NCBI GenBank assembly: GCA_009841265.1 | Contig: VXMB01000014.1 | Location: 479,490 to 543,489 of the forward strand | Source of the DNA: Gemmatimonadota bacterium | GTDB taxonomy: Bacteria > JAAXHH01 | Reading direction: 5' to 3' | DNA length: 64,000 nucleotides | In this document: one piece after another, positions 33,706 to 45,311 of the stretch | Position numbering within the stretch: the first letter of the stretch is position 1 | Layout: each line of letters opens with the position of its first letter | Program-made: the position numbers and the translations under genes | Notes under the pieces: model-generated | Seen by the model: only the letters and a program-made list of their open reading frames with translations | Told to the model about the DNA's origin: nothing | Databases searched by the model: none

Positions 33706-34176
33706 CTACCACCTGTAATGGGCGAAGGCCCGGTTCGCTTCCGCCATCCGGTACGTCTCTTCCTTGCGGCGGACGGCAGCGCCCTCCCCCTTGGCGGCGG
33801 CGGTAAACTCTCCCGCCAGGCACTCGAACATGTTCTTCTCTGAACGGGCGCGCGCGGCATCGATGATCCAGCGAATCGCCATGGCCCGCTGCTGGTCATC
33901 CCGCACTTCCACGGGGACCTGGTAGGTCGAACCGCCCACCCGGCGGGATTTGACATGCACGACGGGTCCGACGATCTTGATCGCCTTCTCGAAGACCGGC
34001 AGCGGTTCCTGGCTCGTGCGTTCCTCGATCAGATCGAGGGCCTGGTAGAACACGCGTTCCGCGATGCTCTTCTTCCCCTTGCGCATCAATCCGTTGATGA
34101 ACTTGGATACCAGTACGCTGTTGTACTTCCAGTCCGGCTCCGGTTCCCGTCTTACGACTTCTTTCCTTCTCGCCAT
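33706..34176 (-). CDS. rpsG: 30S ribosomal protein S7
   Basis: 156 residues. MARRKEVVRREPEPDWKYNS, FINGLMRKGKKSIAERVFY and the GGSTYQVPVEVRDDQQRAMA region identify S7, the head-assembly initiator and, in E. coli, the str-operon autoregulator. AGGGAG precedes the ATG. Confidence 0.97.
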   Translation of the reverse strand: MARRKEVVRREPEPDWKYNSVLVSKFINGLMRKGKKSIAERVFYQALDLIEERTSQEPLPVFEKAIKIVGPVVHVKSRRVGGSTYQVPVEVRDDQQRAMAIRWIIDAARARSEKNMFECLAGEFTAAAKGEGAAVRRKEETYRMAEANRAFAHYRW

Positions 34177-34228
34177 CTCATGCTCCCTAACGTACGGCCA
34201 GGGTGTGCTTCCAGGATGTGGTTTCCAC

Positions 34229-34600
34229 CTACTTGGGCTTCTTGGTCCCGTATTTCGAACGCCCGTTGCGCCGGTCGGGCACTCCGCTGGCGTCCAGCGC
34301 GCCGCGGATGATGTGGTACCGCACGCCGGGCAGGTCCTTCACCCGCCCGCCCCGGACCAGGACGATATTGTGCTCCTGCAGGTTATGGCTCTCGCCCGGG
34401 ATGTAACAAGTGGCCTCGATGCCATTCATCAGGCGGACGCGGGCTATTTTCCGCAGCGCCGAATTCGGCTTCTTGGGCGTCTGCGTCTTCACCTGCAGGC
34501 AGTTGCCCCGTTTCTGGGGACTGCCGCGCAAAGCGGGTGATTTCGTTTTACGCTGCGACTTCTTCCGGCCGTGGCGTATGAGCTGGTTTATCGTTGGCAT
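34229..34600 (-). CDS. rpsL: 30S ribosomal protein S12
   Basis: 123 residues from the ATG at 34600 ([15 protein letters not shown]). [11 protein letters not shown] contains the streptomycin-sensitivity lysine, and [13 protein letters not shown] contains the second conserved lysine and the methylthiolated Asp, so no classical resistance change is seen. It is the first gene of the str/S10/spc/alpha transcript, with a ~97-base leader after the predicted start site. Confidence 0.97.
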   Translation of the reverse strand: MPTINQLIRHGRKKSQRKTKSPALRGSPQKRGNCLQVKTQTPKKPNSALRKIARVRLMNGIEATCYIPGESHNLQEHNIVLVRGGRVKDLPGVRYHIIRGALDASGVPDRRNGRSKYGTKKPK

Positions 34601-34626
34601 TTCCGTCCAACCTTCCCTGTTGTACC

Positions 34627-34669
34627 GACCCGGACAAGCCTGTGAAACACGGGTTTCAGGGGTCCGGTC
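34627..34669 (-). promoter_or_regulatory. Structured 5' leader of the rpsL transcript
   Basis: Between the predicted transcription start and rpsL, GACCCGGAC (34627-34635) can pair with GTCCGGTC (34662-34669), and inside it 34643-34648 pairs with 34653-34658. It could be a ribosomal-protein binding leader (S7 or S12 control), but no known leader motif was matched. Confidence 0.4.
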
Positions 34670-34703
34670 AAAACGCATTTCCCCCAAAAGCCATAGGTGG
34701 AAA

Positions 34704-34732
34704 AATTTAATCAGTTCCGTTTAAGGTGTCAA
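34704..34732 (-). promoter_or_regulatory. Promoter of the str/S10/spc/alpha superoperon
   Basis: TTGACA (34732-34727), a 17-base spacer and TAAATT (34709-34704) on the minus strand: 6 of 6 and 5 of 6 to consensus. It lies directly after the rpoC terminator, and rpsL follows about 105 bp downstream. Confidence 0.85.
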
Positions 34733-34744
34733 GCGCTTTTTGCC

Positions 34745-34780
34745 AAAAAAACGAGCGCCGCCATCAACCCGGCGGCGCCC
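34745..34780 (-). terminator. Rho-independent terminator after rpoC
   Basis: GC-rich arms 34753-34762 and 34771-34780 form a strong stem with an 8-base loop, followed on the minus strand by seven T (34751-34745). It ends the rpoBC transcript 13 bases before the next -35 box. Confidence 0.9.
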
Positions 34781-34804
34781 GGTCATGGCCTGCGTCTACA
34801 TGGG

Positions 34805-37800
34805 TCAGACGGTTTCCACGGGCGGCGTCTCGGCCTCGGCCACGTTCTGTACGGTTTCGGAGGTATCGGCTTTCTCGTCTGCGCTCGCCGATTCCCCGTC
34901 TGCGCTCGCCGATTTCGCCTCTGCGCTCACCGCTTCGGCGTCGCCGTTTACCGATTCCGCGTCGAAGAACGGCTCCGGCTCGATGGCCGGCGGCTCGATC
35001 TCGTTGCCCTCTTCGTCCACGAGCCGCATCTGGCTGTACCGGTCCAGCCCCGTACCCGCGGGAATCAGGTGCCCCATGATCACGTTCTCCTTCAGTCCGA
35101 GGAGCGCGTCCCGCTTGCCCTGGATGGCCGCTTCGGTCAGCACGCGCGTCGTTTCCTGGAAGGCCGCCGCGGAGACGAAGCTCTCGGTACTCAGCGCCGC
35201 CTTGGCGATACCCAGCAAGAGCGGCTGGTTCGTCGCCGGGTCACCGCCTTCGCGCAGCACGCGGTCGTTCTCCCACTGGAAACGGGTGCGGTCCACGGCC
35301 TCGCCCTTCAGAAACTCCGTGTCGCCCGGGTCGTCCACCTTGACCTTCTGGAGCATCTGGCGCACGATGACTTCCACGTGCTTGTCGTTGATGCTCACGC
35401 CCTGCATGCGGTAGACTTCCTGGATCTGGTTCACCAGGTATTCCTGTACGGCGTTCACCCCCTGGATCTCGAGAATGTCGTGGGGGTCGATGGACCCTTC
35501 GGACAGGGGTTCGCCCGCCTGCACCCGGTCGCCGTCGCGCACGCTGAGATGGCGGCCCTGGGGGATCAGGTATTCCTGTTCCGACCCGTCGTCGGCGCGC
35601 ACGAGTAGGCGGTGGGAGCGCCGGACGATGCCGGCGACCTTCACGACGCCGTCCACCTTCGCCACCGTGGCGGGGTCGCGCGGCCGGCGCGCCTCGAAGA
35701 GTTCGGCGACGCGCGGCAGGCCGCCGGTGATGTCCCGGGTCCTGCCGATGGAGCGCGGTATGCGCGCGAGGACCGTACCGGGCTGCACGTGGGTGCGTTC
35801 GGTATTGCTCTGGTCCGTGAACTCGGTGACGAGCAGGTGGGCGCCGGTGGGCAGATTGTATTCATCCTTTTTCCTGCCCTTGGCGTCCGCGATGTAAATA
35901 CGCGGATGGAGCGCCCTGGAACCCCGGTTCTCCGTGATTACCTTCTGCCGCATGCCCGTGGTGTCGTCCAGCTGTTCACGCAGCGTCTCTCCCGCCACCA
36001 CGTCTTCGAGCTGCACTTCACCGGCCTGGACGGCGATGATCGGGATGTTGTAGGGGTTCCATTCGAACAGGGCCTGGTTCTCCTCGACGACGTCGCCGTC
36101 CTCCGTGAGCATGACCGCGCCGTAGGGGATGAAGAAATGGGCCCGCCGGTTGTCGTCGGCGTCCAGGATGGTGATCTCGCCGGCCCGGCCGATGACGACG
36201 GGGAGGCCGTTCTCCTGGGTTACGGTCTCGACCGCGGTGAAGACTGCCTTGCCCGCCTGCTTCGTGGTAATCTTGTTCTGCGTGGCGTCGCGGCTCGCGA
36301 TCCCGCCGATGTGGAAGGTGCGGAGCGTCAGCTGCGTACCCGGCTCGCCGATGCTCTGCGCCGCCATGACGCCGACGGCCTCGCCCATTTCCACCATGGA
36401 GCCCGTGGCGAGGTTCCGGCCGTAGCACCGGGCGCACACGCCGCGCTTGGTCTCGCAGGTCAGCACGGACCGGATGTGCACGGTCTCGCTCATCTCCGCA
36501 TCGGGATCGGCCGAGTACTGCACGCCGCCGCGCTGTTCGATGAGGTCGGCCACTTCCTCGTTGATCTCCTCGCCGGCGGCTGTCAGCAGTTCCCGCGTGA
36601 TGGGGTCGTAGATGTCGTCCAGCACGACCCGGCCCAGCACCCGGTCGCCCAGCGGTTCCATGACGTTCTCGCCCTCTTTCAGGGCGCCGATCTCGATGCC
36701 TCGGATCGTGCCGCAGTCCGCCTCGTTGATGATCACGTTCTGCGCCACGTCCACCAGCCGCCGGGTCAGGTAGCCGGCGTCCGCGGTCTTGAGGGCCGTG
36801 TCGGCCAGTCCCTTGCGCCCGCCGTGGCTGGAGGTGAAGTACTCGAGGACCGTAAGCCCTTCCTTGAGGTTGGACAGGATGGGCGTCTCGATGTACTCGC
36901 CGACCTGTCCGACGACCTTTCGCTGGGGCTTGGCCATGAGGCCGCGCATGCCGCACAGCTGTCCCACCTGGTCCAGCTTGCTCCGCGCGCCGGAGGCCAT
37001 CATCATGTAGAAGGGATTGAAGCCGTCGTCCGACTCCTCGAGCGTGGTCTCGACGACCTCGTTCAGCTTGGTCCGGGTGTGCTGCCACACGTCGATCACC
37101 TTGTTGTAGCGCTCTCCCTCGGTGATGGCGTGGCCCTCGTACTGATCCTGGATGGATCGCACCTCGGCTTCCGCGTCACTGATCATCTGCGCCTTCTCGT
37201 CGGGGATGACCACGTCGTCGATGCCCGAGGTCAGGCCCGAAAGGGTCGCGTAGTGGAAACCCAGCCGCTTGACTTCGTCGAGAAGCACGCACGTGCGGTA
37301 GTTCCCCAGCTGGCGGTATACGGTGGCCACCATGTCCCGGATGGCCGAGCTGTCGAACACCTCATTCTGGAAGCCGATCTCCGGCGGCAGGATCTGGTTG
37401 AAGATGACCCGACCGACGGTCGTTTCCATCATCTTGCCCTCGTGGCGCAGCTTGATAATGGCATGGAGATCCACGAGGTCGTTATCGAAGGCGAGCATCA
37501 CCTCGGAAACGCTCGAGAAGATCTTGCCTTCGCCCCGGCAGCCCGTGAGCTCCTTGGTCAGGTAGTAGCATCCCAGGACGATGTCCTTGCTGGGCGCGCA
37601 GATCGGCTGTCCGTTCTTCGGATCGAGGATGTTGTTCGAGGACAGCATCAGCACCCGGGCCTCGATCTGGGCCTCGAAGGACATGGGGACGTGCACCGGC
37701 ATCTGGTCGCCGTCGAAATCGGCGTTGAAGGCTTCGCAGACGAGCGGGTGGATGCGGATGGCCTTGCCTTCCACGAGCACCGGCATGAAAGCCTGGATAC

Positions 37801-39097
37801 CCAGCCTGTGCAGTGTGGGCGCCCGGTTCAGCAGGACCGGGTGATCCTTGATGATCTCCTCGAGGATGTCCCAGACCTCGGGCTCCTCGCGTTCCACGAT
37901 CTTCTTCGCGCTCTTGACCGTTTGCACGAAGCCCTTGTCTTCCAGCCGCTGGATGATGAAGGGCTTGAAGAGCTCCAGGGCGATGTTCTTGGGCAGCCCG
38001 CACTGGTGGATCTTGAGCTCGGGTTCCACCACGATGACGGAACGGCCCGAGTAGTCCACCCGCTTGCCGAGCAGGTTCTGGCGGAAACGCCCCTGCTTGC
38101 CCTTGAGCAGGTCCGACAATGACTTGAGGGACCGGTTCCCGTCGCCCCGCACGGCCCGCGAACGGCGGCCGTTGTCGAGCAGCGCGTCCACCGCTTCCTG
38201 CAGCATCCGCTTTTCGTTGCGCAGGATGACGTCCGGCGCGCGGATCTCGAGCAGTTTCTTGAGCCGGTTGTTCCGGTTGATGACGCGCCGGTACAGGTCG
38301 TTGAGATCGGAGGTGGCGAACCTTCCGCCTTCCAGGGGTACCAGCGGCCGCAGGTCGGGAGGGATGACCGGCAGCACTTCCATGATCATCCATTCGGGCC
38401 GGTTGCCGTCGGAGTCCGGTCCGTTGGAGTTCCGGAACGCCTCGACCACCTTCAGCCGCTTCAGCGCGTCGTTCTTCCGCTGGACCGACGTTTCCATCCG
38501 TACCCGGGTCCGCAGTTCGACGGAAAGCTCTTCGATGTCGATCTCGGACAGCAGGCGGCGCAGGGCGCCCGCGCCCATGTCCGCCTCGAATTCATGGCCC
38601 GCTTCCTCGAGGTCCATGAAGGTGTCCTGGTCGATGATCTCGCCGATCTGGTACTCGGTGTCTCCCGGGTCCAGCATGACGTAGGACTCGTAGTAGATCA
38701 CCCGTTCCAGGTTCCTGATGGAGAGGTTCAGCAGATTTCCGATGCGGCTGGGGGGCGATTTGAAATACCAGATATGGCAAACCGGCACGGCCAGCTCGAT
38801 GTGTCCGAGCCGTTCCCGCCGCACCTTCGCCTGCGTGACTTCCACGCCGCAACGGTCGCAGATGACGCCGCGGTAACGGATCCGCTTGTACTTGCCGCAG
38901 TTGCACTCCCAGTCCTTCACGGGACCGAAGATGCGTTCGCAGAAGAGGCCGTCGCGTTCCGGCTTGAAGGTCCGGTAGTTGATGGTCTCCGGTTTCGTCA
39001 CTTCCCCGTAGGACCACCTGCGGATCGTTTCGGGGGAGGCCAGTTGTATCCGGATCGTGCTGCGGTTCTTGGGCTGCTTGTGCATTAGATCGACCAC
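34805..39097 (-). CDS. rpoC: RNA polymerase beta-prime subunit
   Basis: 1430 residues from a GTG at 39097, chosen because AGGAGG lies 8 bases upstream; the GTG at 39106 overlaps that site and the ATG at 39085 is too far. It contains the zinc ribbon near residue 65 ([20 protein letters not shown]), the active-site NADFDGD motif, the trigger-loop region after [18 protein letters not shown], and a second zinc site ([13 protein letters not shown]). The C-terminal ~45 residues are an acidic Ser/Ala/Glu repeat tail not typical of the family. It forms the catalytic centre with RpoB. Confidence 0.97.
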   Translation of the reverse strand: MVDLMHKQPKNRSTIRIQLASPETIRRWSYGEVTKPETINYRTFKPERDGLFCERIFGPVKDWECNCGKYKRIRYRGVICDRCGVEVTQAKVRRERLGHIELAVPVCHIWYFKSPPSRIGNLLNLSIRNLERVIYYESYVMLDPGDTEYQIGEIIDQDTFMDLEEAGHEFEADMGAGALRRLLSEIDIEELSVELRTRVRMETSVQRKNDALKRLKVVEAFRNSNGPDSDGNRPEWMIMEVLPVIPPDLRPLVPLEGGRFATSDLNDLYRRVINRNNRLKKLLEIRAPDVILRNEKRMLQEAVDALLDNGRRSRAVRGDGNRSLKSLSDLLKGKQGRFRQNLLGKRVDYSGRSVIVVEPELKIHQCGLPKNIALELFKPFIIQRLEDKGFVQTVKSAKKIVEREEPEVWDILEEIIKDHPVLLNRAPTLHRLGIQAFMPVLVEGKAIRIHPLVCEAFNADFDGDQMPVHVPMSFEAQIEARVLMLSSNNILDPKNGQPICAPSKDIVLGCYYLTKELTGCRGEGKIFSSVSEVMLAFDNDLVDLHAIIKLRHEGKMMETTVGRVIFNQILPPEIGFQNEVFDSSAIRDMVATVYRQLGNYRTCVLLDEVKRLGFHYATLSGLTSGIDDVVIPDEKAQMISDAEAEVRSIQDQYEGHAITEGERYNKVIDVWQHTRTKLNEVVETTLEESDDGFNPFYMMMASGARSKLDQVGQLCGMRGLMAKPQRKVVGQVGEYIETPILSNLKEGLTVLEYFTSSHGGRKGLADTALKTADAGYLTRRLVDVAQNVIINEADCGTIRGIEIGALKEGENVMEPLGDRVLGRVVLDDIYDPITRELLTAAGEEINEEVADLIEQRGGVQYSADPDAEMSETVHIRSVLTCETKRGVCARCYGRNLATGSMVEMGEAVGVMAAQSIGEPGTQLTLRTFHIGGIASRDATQNKITTKQAGKAVFTAVETVTQENGLPVVIGRAGEITILDADDNRRAHFFIPYGAVMLTEDGDVVEENQALFEWNPYNIPIIAVQAGEVQLEDVVAGETLREQLDDTTGMRQKVITENRGSRALHPRIYIADAKGRKKDEYNLPTGAHLLVTEFTDQSNTERTHVQPGTVLARIPRSIGRTRDITGGLPRVAELFEARRPRDPATVAKVDGVVKVAGIVRRSHRLLVRADDGSEQEYLIPQGRHLSVRDGDRVQAGEPLSEGSIDPHDILEIQGVNAVQEYLVNQIQEVYRMQGVSINDKHVEVIVRQMLQKVKVDDPGDTEFLKGEAVDRTRFQWENDRVLREGGDPATNQPLLLGIAKAALSTESFVSAAAFQETTRVLTEAAIQGKRDALLGLKENVIMGHLIPAGTGLDRYSQMRLVDEEGNEIEPPAIEPEPFFDAESVNGDAEAVSAEAKSASADGESASADEKADTSETVQNVAEAETPPVETV
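34876..34938. repeat. 21-bp tandem repeats in the rpoC 3' end
   Basis: About three imperfect 21-bp units starting at 34876, 34897 and 34918 encode the repeating SASAD-type tail of RpoC. They add a low-complexity acidic C-terminus. Confidence 0.7.
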
Positions 39098-39197
39098 TGG
39101 TGACACCTCCTGATCATTATCATCGCTGCAAGCCTCGGGTCGGCATGTCGGCGGCCGGAGTCCCTCCGGGAACGCCGCTCGTGAGGTGTTAACCGTT

Positions 39198-42100
39198 TCA
39201 TTCTTCGAGCTGTACGTCCAGGGCCAGGCTCTGGAGTTCCTTGACGAGGACGTTGAAGGATTCCGGTATCCCCGGTTCCGGTGGATTTTCGCCCTTGACG
39301 ATGGCCTCGTACAGCCGGGAACGGCCGTTGACGTCGTCCGACTTCACGGTCAGCATCTCCTGCAGCGTATACGAAGCGCCGTAGGCCTGCAGGGCCCAGA
39401 CCTCCATTTCGCCGAAACGCTGGCCGCCGAACTGGGCCTTTCCGCCGAGCGGCTGTTGCGTAACCAGGGAGTAGGGACCGATCGACCGGGCATGGATCTT
39501 GTCCTCGACCAGGTGGTTCAGCTTCATGACGTACATGTAGCCGACCGTGACATCCTTGTCGAAGGGCTGGCCCGTCTTGCCGTCGTAGAGCGTACTCTTG
39601 CCGGATTCGGGCAGGCCGGCGTCGTCCAGCGCGTTCTTGATTTCATCGATGGACGCCCCGTCGAACACCGGGGTCGCGATATACCTGCCCTCTTCCCGGG
39701 CGACCCATCCGATGTGGATCTCCATGATCTGGCCGAGATTCATCCGGCCCGGCACGCCGAGCGGATTCAGGATGATGTCGATATGACGCCCGTCCGGCAG
39801 GTAGGGCATGTCCTCTTCCGGGACGATCTTCGCCACTACGCCCTTGTTCCCGTGCCGGCCGGCCATCTTGTCGCCCACGGAGAGCTTTCTCTTCTTGGCC
39901 ACGTACACCTTGACCAGTTGAATCACCCCGGGAGCCAGTTCGTCGCCGCGCCGGATCTTCTCCTGCTCGCGTTCCAGCTGGTTCTCGATTTCCCGGATGT
40001 TCTTGGCCGAAGCCTGGATCACCTTCCGGACCTGTTCGTTCAGGGCCGCGTTGACCACCCACCGCTCACTCTGGATGACCCGGTCGAATTCGAGTTCCGC
40101 CAGCCGGCTGTCCGTGTATTTCCGCTTGGCCGGGACAACGACTTCGTCCGTCTCGCCGTCCCGCAGCTCGACGCACACCTTGCCCCTGAGCAGTTCCTTG
40201 AGCTTGTCGTTGCGCGTCTCCTTGACCTGGTCGATGCGCTGCTGGTAGTCGCGCTCCAGCTCGCGCAGGGTCTCCCGTTCCTTCTCGCGGGCGACGCTGT
40301 CGCTGTCCTTGCGGCTGTAGAGGCGGGTATCGATGACGATGCCCTGCATGCCCGGAGGCGCCTTCAAGGAGGCGTCCCGCACGTCGCCGGCCTTCTCGCC
40401 GAAGATGGCGCGCAGCAGGCGCTCCTCCGGAGACAGCTCCCGTTCGCCCTTCGGGGTCACCTTGCCCACGAGGATGTCGCCGGGCCCCACTTCGGCGCCG
40501 ATCCGGATAATGCCGGATTCATCCAGGTTGCGGACGGCGTCCTCGCTCACGTTGGGAATCTCGCAGGTAAACTCCTCGGTGCCCACTTTCGTCTCGCGGG
40601 CGGGAAGCTCGAATTCGGTGATGTGGATGGAAGAGAAGATATCCTGCTTGACCAGTCTTTCGCTGACGACGATGGCGTCTTCGAAATTGTATCCTTCCCA
40701 GGACATGAAGGCGGTCAGCACGTTGCGGCCCAGGGCGAGTTCACCCTGGTCCGTGGCCGGCCCGTCGGCGAGCACCTGCCCCGCTTCCACGCGGGCGCCG
40801 GTCTGCACGATCGGCTTCTGGTTGATGCAGGTCTCCTGGTTGGATTTCTTGAACTTGGTCAGCGGATACACGTCGGGCGGCGTGTCGAAGAGATCGGAAT
40901 CATCGGTCTCGTCCGGCGTCACCGTGATCATGTCGGCCGAGACCTGCGTCACGGTCCCGCTCTGCCTGGCGACCACCACCGCGCCGGAATCCACGGCGAC
41001 CTTCCGCTCCATGCCTGTGCCCACGAGGGGCGCCTCGGTGCGCAGGAGGGGTACCGCCTGCCGCTGCATGTTGGATCCCATGAGGGCCCGGTTGGCGTCG
41101 TCGTGTTCCAGGAAGGGGATCAGGGCCGCGGACACGCCGAGGATCTGCTTGGGCGAAACATCCATGTAGTCGACCTCGGCGGGTTCGACCAGCTTGATGT
41201 CGCCCTTGTTGCGCGTGGGAATGCGGCCGACGATGCGTCCTTCGTCGTCCAGCGAAATCGCCGCCTGGGCGATCATGTAGTCCTCTTCCTGATCGGCCGA
41301 CAGGTAGTCGATCTTCTCGGTGATCCGGCCCTTCTCCACCCGGCGGTAAGGCGTCTCGATGAAGCCGAACCGGTTGATCCTGCCGTAGGTGCCCATGTAG
41401 GCGATCAGGCCGATGTTCGGACCTTCCGGCGTCTCGATGGGACAGATGCGCCCGTAGTGGGTATGGTGCACGTCGCGGACCTCGAAGCTGGCGTGCGACC
41501 GGTCCAGGCCGCCCGGGCCGAGCGAACTGAGCCTGCGCTTGTGCGTCAGTTCGGCCAGGGGGTTGGTCTGCTCCATGAACTGCGACAGCTGGCTGCTGCC
41601 GAAGAACGCCGCGATCACCGAAGAGACCGTCCGGGCGTTCACCAGGTCCTGGGGCGTGATCGAGTCGGCGTCGTGGAGGCTGATCCGGTCACGGATGGTC
41701 CGGGACATGCGGGTCAGTCCGGTATTGAACTGCTGGGCGAGGAGTTCGCCCACGGACCGCGTCCGCCGGTTGCCCAGATGGTCAATGTCGTCCGTGACGC
41801 CTTCGCCCCGGCGCAGTTTCAGCAGGTAGTCGATGATGGCGATGAAGTCGTTCGACGTCAGGATGGTCGTATCGATGGGCACATCCAGGTTCAGGCGCTT
41901 GTTGAGCCGGTGGCGCCCGACGGCCGCCAGGTTGTACCGCTTCTGGTTGAAGAACATGCGGTCCATCAGGGCCTGGGCCGTTTCCAGGTTGGGCGGATCG
42001 CCCGGCCGCAGCAGGCTGTACATCTTGGAAAGCGCCTCTTCCGACGTGGCGGTCGTGTCCTTCTTGAAGGTATTGGCCAGGACATCCGGCTCCCGGGTCG

Positions 42101-42995
42101 GGTCCATCCGGACGATCTTGACCTTGCCCGGGTGGCCGTTCCCTTCGGCCAGACGTTCCGCCAGCGCTTCCGTCAGCGGTTCGCCGCTCTCGGCAATCAC
42201 CTCGTCGGTCTTCTTGTCGACCACCTTTGCGCCGATGCTCCGGCCGACGAGATCGCCGGTCTTGTTGGCCCGGACGTCGTCGAACTCATAGAACAACTGG
42301 TAGATATCTTCGTTGCTTTCGTAGCCCAGGGCCCGCAGCAGCAGCGTCACGGGAAACTTCCGCTTCCGGTCGATGTGCACGAAGAGCACGTCGTTCACGT
42401 CCAGGCTGAACTCCAGCCAGGTGCCGTGCTCGGGAATGATCCGGGCGGAATAAAGCTGCTTGCCGTTGGGGTGGGTCTCTTCGGAAAAGAACACACCGTA
42501 GGAACGCTGCAACTGGGATACGATGACCCGTTCGGCGCCGTTGATGATGAAGGTGCCCTTCTCCGTGATCAGGGGGAGTTCGCCGAGGAAGACGGTCTGC
42601 TCGATGATGTCCTTGACCTTCTTGTTTTCGGCTTTTGCGTTTTTACTGTCGGCCGTTGATTTTTTGCCGTCCCCCTCCTCGCGGATCACCAGGCGCAGCC
42701 GCGCCTTCAGGGGGATCGCGTAGGTCATGCCCCGTTCCTGGCACTCGAGCACGGTGTACTTGGGCTCTCCGAGCATGTACTCGATGAACTCGAGCGAGAA
42801 GTGCTCGTGGATGTCCGTGATGGGGAAAATGTCGAGGAAAACAGCCTGCAGGCCCTGGTTCCGGCGCTCGGAAACGGGCACGTCGGCCTGCAGAAACGCG
42901 TTGAAGGAATCTATCTGGACCGCCAGAAGATTCGGCATTTCGATGATGGAGGGCAGTTTGGAATAATCGTGGCGTGTGATCTGGGTATCATCCAT
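39198..42995 (-). CDS. rpoB: RNA polymerase beta subunit
   Basis: 1265 residues from [15 protein letters not shown] at 42995 (GGAAG 10 bases upstream); the open frame extends further but without a better start. Key regions are the rifampicin pocket [17 protein letters not shown] and [27 protein letters not shown] sequence (here [15 protein letters not shown]) and [22 protein letters not shown] near the end. Residue 475, equivalent to E. coli Asp516 in the rifampicin pocket, is Glu. It is 100 bp upstream of rpoC in the same transcript. Confidence 0.97.
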   Translation of the reverse strand: MDDTQITRHDYSKLPSIIEMPNLLAVQIDSFNAFLQADVPVSERRNQGLQAVFLDIFPITDIHEHFSLEFIEYMLGEPKYTVLECQERGMTYAIPLKARLRLVIREEGDGKKSTADSKNAKAENKKVKDIIEQTVFLGELPLITEKGTFIINGAERVIVSQLQRSYGVFFSEETHPNGKQLYSARIIPEHGTWLEFSLDVNDVLFVHIDRKRKFPVTLLLRALGYESNEDIYQLFYEFDDVRANKTGDLVGRSIGAKVVDKKTDEVIAESGEPLTEALAERLAEGNGHPGKVKIVRMDPTREPDVLANTFKKDTTATSEEALSKMYSLLRPGDPPNLETAQALMDRMFFNQKRYNLAAVGRHRLNKRLNLDVPIDTTILTSNDFIAIIDYLLKLRRGEGVTDDIDHLGNRRTRSVGELLAQQFNTGLTRMSRTIRDRISLHDADSITPQDLVNARTVSSVIAAFFGSSQLSQFMEQTNPLAELTHKRRLSSLGPGGLDRSHASFEVRDVHHTHYGRICPIETPEGPNIGLIAYMGTYGRINRFGFIETPYRRVEKGRITEKIDYLSADQEEDYMIAQAAISLDDEGRIVGRIPTRNKGDIKLVEPAEVDYMDVSPKQILGVSAALIPFLEHDDANRALMGSNMQRQAVPLLRTEAPLVGTGMERKVAVDSGAVVVARQSGTVTQVSADMITVTPDETDDSDLFDTPPDVYPLTKFKKSNQETCINQKPIVQTGARVEAGQVLADGPATDQGELALGRNVLTAFMSWEGYNFEDAIVVSERLVKQDIFSSIHITEFELPARETKVGTEEFTCEIPNVSEDAVRNLDESGIIRIGAEVGPGDILVGKVTPKGERELSPEERLLRAIFGEKAGDVRDASLKAPPGMQGIVIDTRLYSRKDSDSVAREKERETLRELERDYQQRIDQVKETRNDKLKELLRGKVCVELRDGETDEVVVPAKRKYTDSRLAELEFDRVIQSERWVVNAALNEQVRKVIQASAKNIREIENQLEREQEKIRRGDELAPGVIQLVKVYVAKKRKLSVGDKMAGRHGNKGVVAKIVPEEDMPYLPDGRHIDIILNPLGVPGRMNLGQIMEIHIGWVAREEGRYIATPVFDGASIDEIKNALDDAGLPESGKSTLYDGKTGQPFDKDVTVGYMYVMKLNHLVEDKIHARSIGPYSLVTQQPLGGKAQFGGQRFGEMEVWALQAYGASYTLQEMLTVKSDDVNGRSRLYEAIVKGENPPEPGIPESFNVLVKELQSLALDVQLEE

Positions 42996-43118
42996 CGGCT
43001 GACCACTTCCTTTCGGCAGGTAGGTGAATAGTACCCGCGGACGCAAGGCAACGACCCCGTGCGCGTGACGGGATCGCCGCACATGCCGCGCGGACCCGGT
43101 CCTGACTTACCTTCCCGC

Positions 43119-43493
43119 CTATTTGAGTTCGACTGTTCCGCCCGCTTCTTCGATCTGCTTCTGAATGTCGTCGGCTTCTTCTTTCGGGACACCCTCCTTG
43201 AGTGCGCCGGGAACGCCGTCAACCAGTGCCTTGGCCTCTTTCAGTCCCAGGCCCGTAATCGCGCGCACGACCTTGATGACCTGGATCTTCTTGTCGCCGA
43301 AACCGGTCAGCACGACGTCGAAGGCGTCTTTTTCCTCCTCCTCCGGCGCGGCCGCGTCTGCGGCGCCGGGTGCGGCGACAGCCACCGTCGCCGCGGCTGA
43401 AACACCGAATTTGTCTTCGAGCGTCTTCACGAGATCATTCAATTCCAGCACTGTCAGCTGTTCAATCTGATCTACGATATCGGACACGGCCAT
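43119..43493 (-). CDS. rplL: 50S ribosomal protein L7/L12
   Basis: 124 residues from [15 protein letters not shown] (ATG 43493, GGAGGT 7 bases upstream). An N-terminal dimerisation domain, an Ala/Gly/Glu-rich hinge and the C-terminal factor-binding domain ([34 protein letters not shown]) are in order. It forms the stalk that recruits EF-Tu and EF-G. Confidence 0.97.
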   Translation of the reverse strand: MAVSDIVDQIEQLTVLELNDLVKTLEDKFGVSAAATVAVAAPGAADAAAPEEEEKDAFDVVLTGFGDKKIQVIKVVRAITGLGLKEAKALVDGVPGALKEGVPKEEADDIQKQIEEAGGTVELK

Positions 43494-43550
43494 GATGCTT
43501 ACCTCCATTGGATTTAAGGGATACTGCCGTTGTTGTTCTTGTTCTTCTGC

Positions 43551-44084
43551 TCAACTCTCCTGCGAAGCCTTCTGCTGCGAAACGGCCGACAGGGTGCGGA
43601 CCAGGCCGCTCAGCACGCCGGACAACGTGAACACCAGGCCGTTGATCGGCGCGGCGATGCCGCTCACCGTCTTGGCCAGCAGTTCGTCTCTGCCGGGCAG
43701 CTTTGAAAGTGTCACAGCCTGCGCGGCGTCGATGATCTCGCCGGTCAGGAACCCGCCCTTGATGCGGGGGCGTTCTTCGTGGTCTTTGCCGAAATCGATG
43801 AGGATCTTCGCCGGGGCCACCGGGTCGGCCGACAGGACGAGCGCCGTCGGTCCGTCCAGGGTCTCGCCCAGGTCGGGCAGGCCCGCGTCCGCGACGGCGA
43901 GGCGCGTCAGCGTGTTCTTGATGACGCGGCATTCCACGGACTCCGCCCGCAGCCGGCTTCGAAGTTCGGTTACCTCGCCGACGTCCAGGCCGGTGAGGTC
44001 CGTCAGGTACACGCTTTCGGTTTCCTTCAATCGCGTCGACAGATCCTGGACGATCTGCTCTTTAACGGCACGCGGCTGGGGCAT
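43551..44084 (-). CDS. rplJ: 50S ribosomal protein L10
   Basis: 177 residues. SVYLTDLTGLDVGEVTELRSRLR and VIKNTLTRLAVADAGL are typical; the C-terminal helix anchors L7/L12 dimers. The short 66-bp leader contains an 18-bp tandem repeat instead of an obvious L10-binding leader. Confidence 0.95.
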   Translation of the reverse strand: MPQPRAVKEQIVQDLSTRLKETESVYLTDLTGLDVGEVTELRSRLRAESVECRVIKNTLTRLAVADAGLPDLGETLDGPTALVLSADPVAPAKILIDFGKDHEERPRIKGGFLTGEIIDAAQAVTLSKLPGRDELLAKTVSGIAAPINGLVFTLSGVLSGLVRTLSAVSQQKASQES

Positions 44085-44105
44085 GGTGTCGAGACTCCTT
44101 TGATT

Positions 44106-44141
44106 TCAACGGCTTCCGGGCTGTCAACGGCTTCCGGGCCG
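44106..44141. repeat. Two 18-bp tandem repeats in the rplA-rplJ spacer
   Basis: 44106-44123 and 44124-44141 differ at a single base. They occupy the region where an L10 leader would normally lie. Confidence 0.85.
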
Positions 44142-44150
44142 TGGATGCGT

Positions 44151-44849
44151 CTACGCCTCGCGGGCCGCCGCCTGGCGGTCGACCTGTACGCCGGGTCCCA
44201 TGGCGGAGGAGACGGTAAGACGCCTGATGTATTGCCCTTTGGCGGATGCAGGCTTCGCCCGCATGACCGCGTCGATGAACGTCGAGGCGTTCTCCGTCAG
44301 CTGCTCCACGGAGAAGGACACCTTGCCCACGGGACCGTGCAGGTTGCCGTTGCGGTCCACACGGTATTCGATCCGGCCCGCCTTGACTTCCCGGACCGCG
44401 GGACCGACGTCGAAGGTCACGGTACCGCTCTTCGGGTTGGGCATGAGGCCCCTCGGACCCAGTACGCGGCCCAGCTTGCCGACGTCACGCATGATATCGG
44501 GCGTGGCGATCACGACGTCGAAATCGGTCCAGCCCTTCTCGATCTGCTCGATGTAGTCGTCGGCGCCGACGTAGTCCGCGCCGGCCTCCTGGGCGTCCTT
44601 CTGCGCTTCGCCCCGGGTCAGCACGAGTACCCTGGTTTCCTTCCCCGTTCCGTGGGGCAGCGCGATGGCGCCCCGTACCATCTGGTCCGCGTGGCGGGGA
44701 TCCACGTTCAGCCGCATGGCCACGTCGACGGTCTCGTCGAATTTCGTCTTCGAGGTTTCCTTGACGATCGTCAACGCGTCCTCGAGGGGATAGTCCTTCC
44801 CCGCTTCCACTTTCTCCCTGGCGGCCAGGTAGCGCCTGCCTCTTTTCAT
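44151..44849 (-). CDS. rplA: 50S ribosomal protein L1
   Basis: 232 residues. [21 protein letters not shown] and the [16 protein letters not shown] signature identify L1, the L1-stalk protein and classic autorepressor of the rplKA pair. It is 27 bp after rplK. Confidence 0.97.
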   Translation of the reverse strand: MKRGRRYLAAREKVEAGKDYPLEDALTIVKETSKTKFDETVDVAMRLNVDPRHADQMVRGAIALPHGTGKETRVLVLTRGEAQKDAQEAGADYVGADDYIEQIEKGWTDFDVVIATPDIMRDVGKLGRVLGPRGLMPNPKSGTVTFDVGPAVREVKAGRIEYRVDRNGNLHGPVGKVSFSVEQLTENASTFIDAVMRAKPASAKGQYIRRLTVSSAMGPGVQVDRQAAAREA

Positions 44850-44876
44850 GGCCCATCTCCTTGCGACTTGCCTCGG

Positions 44877-45302
44877 TTAGCCTTCCACCTCGATGCCCAT
44901 GCTGCGGGCCGTGCCTTCGATCATGCGCATGGCCGCTTCCGTATCCGCGGCGTTCAGGTCCGGCTTCTTGAGCTCGGCGATCTGCCTCACCTGGTCCCGC
45001 GTTACCTTGCCGACCTTCTCGCGGTTGGGTTCGCCCGATGCCTTCGCCAGTCCAGCCTCGCGCTTGAGTAGCACCGCGGCCGGGGGCGTCTTCGTGATGA
45101 AAGAAAAACTGCGGTCGGCGTACACCGTGATCACGACCGGTATGATCAGCCCCATCTGGTCATTGGTCTTCGCGTTGAAGACCTTGCAGAACTCCATGGG
45201 ATTGACGCCGTGCTGGCCGAGGGCCGATCCCACCGGCGGCGCCGGATTCGCCTGCCCGGCCGGTACCTGGAGCTTGATCACCGTAGTTATCTTCTTTGCC
45301 AC
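44877..45302 (-). CDS. rplK: 50S ribosomal protein L11
   Basis: 141 residues from a GTG at 45302 with AGGAGG upstream. [22 protein letters not shown] and MGIEVEG at the end are diagnostic. It binds the GTPase-associated 23S rRNA with L10. It is 9 bp after nusG. Confidence 0.97.
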   Translation of the reverse strand: MAKKITTVIKLQVPAGQANPAPPVGSALGQHGVNPMEFCKVFNAKTNDQMGLIIPVVITVYADRSFSFITKTPPAAVLLKREAGLAKASGEPNREKVGKVTRDQVRQIAELKKPDLNAADTEAAMRMIEGTARSMGIEVEG

Positions 45303-45311
45303 AGCACCCTC

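Noticed and set aside
35612..38122. 836-codon plus-strand open frame opposite rpoC
   Set aside because: Antisense shadow of rpoC with no domain features.
39186..42659. 1157-codon plus-strand open frame opposite rpoB
   Set aside because: It lies entirely antisense to an unmistakable rpoB, has no recognisable domain, and long antisense frames are expected in GC-rich genes with strong codon bias.
44106..44141. TTGACA within the rplA-rplJ spacer as a promoter
   Set aside because: It arises inside an 18-bp tandem repeat and no -10 box lies at 16-18 bases.
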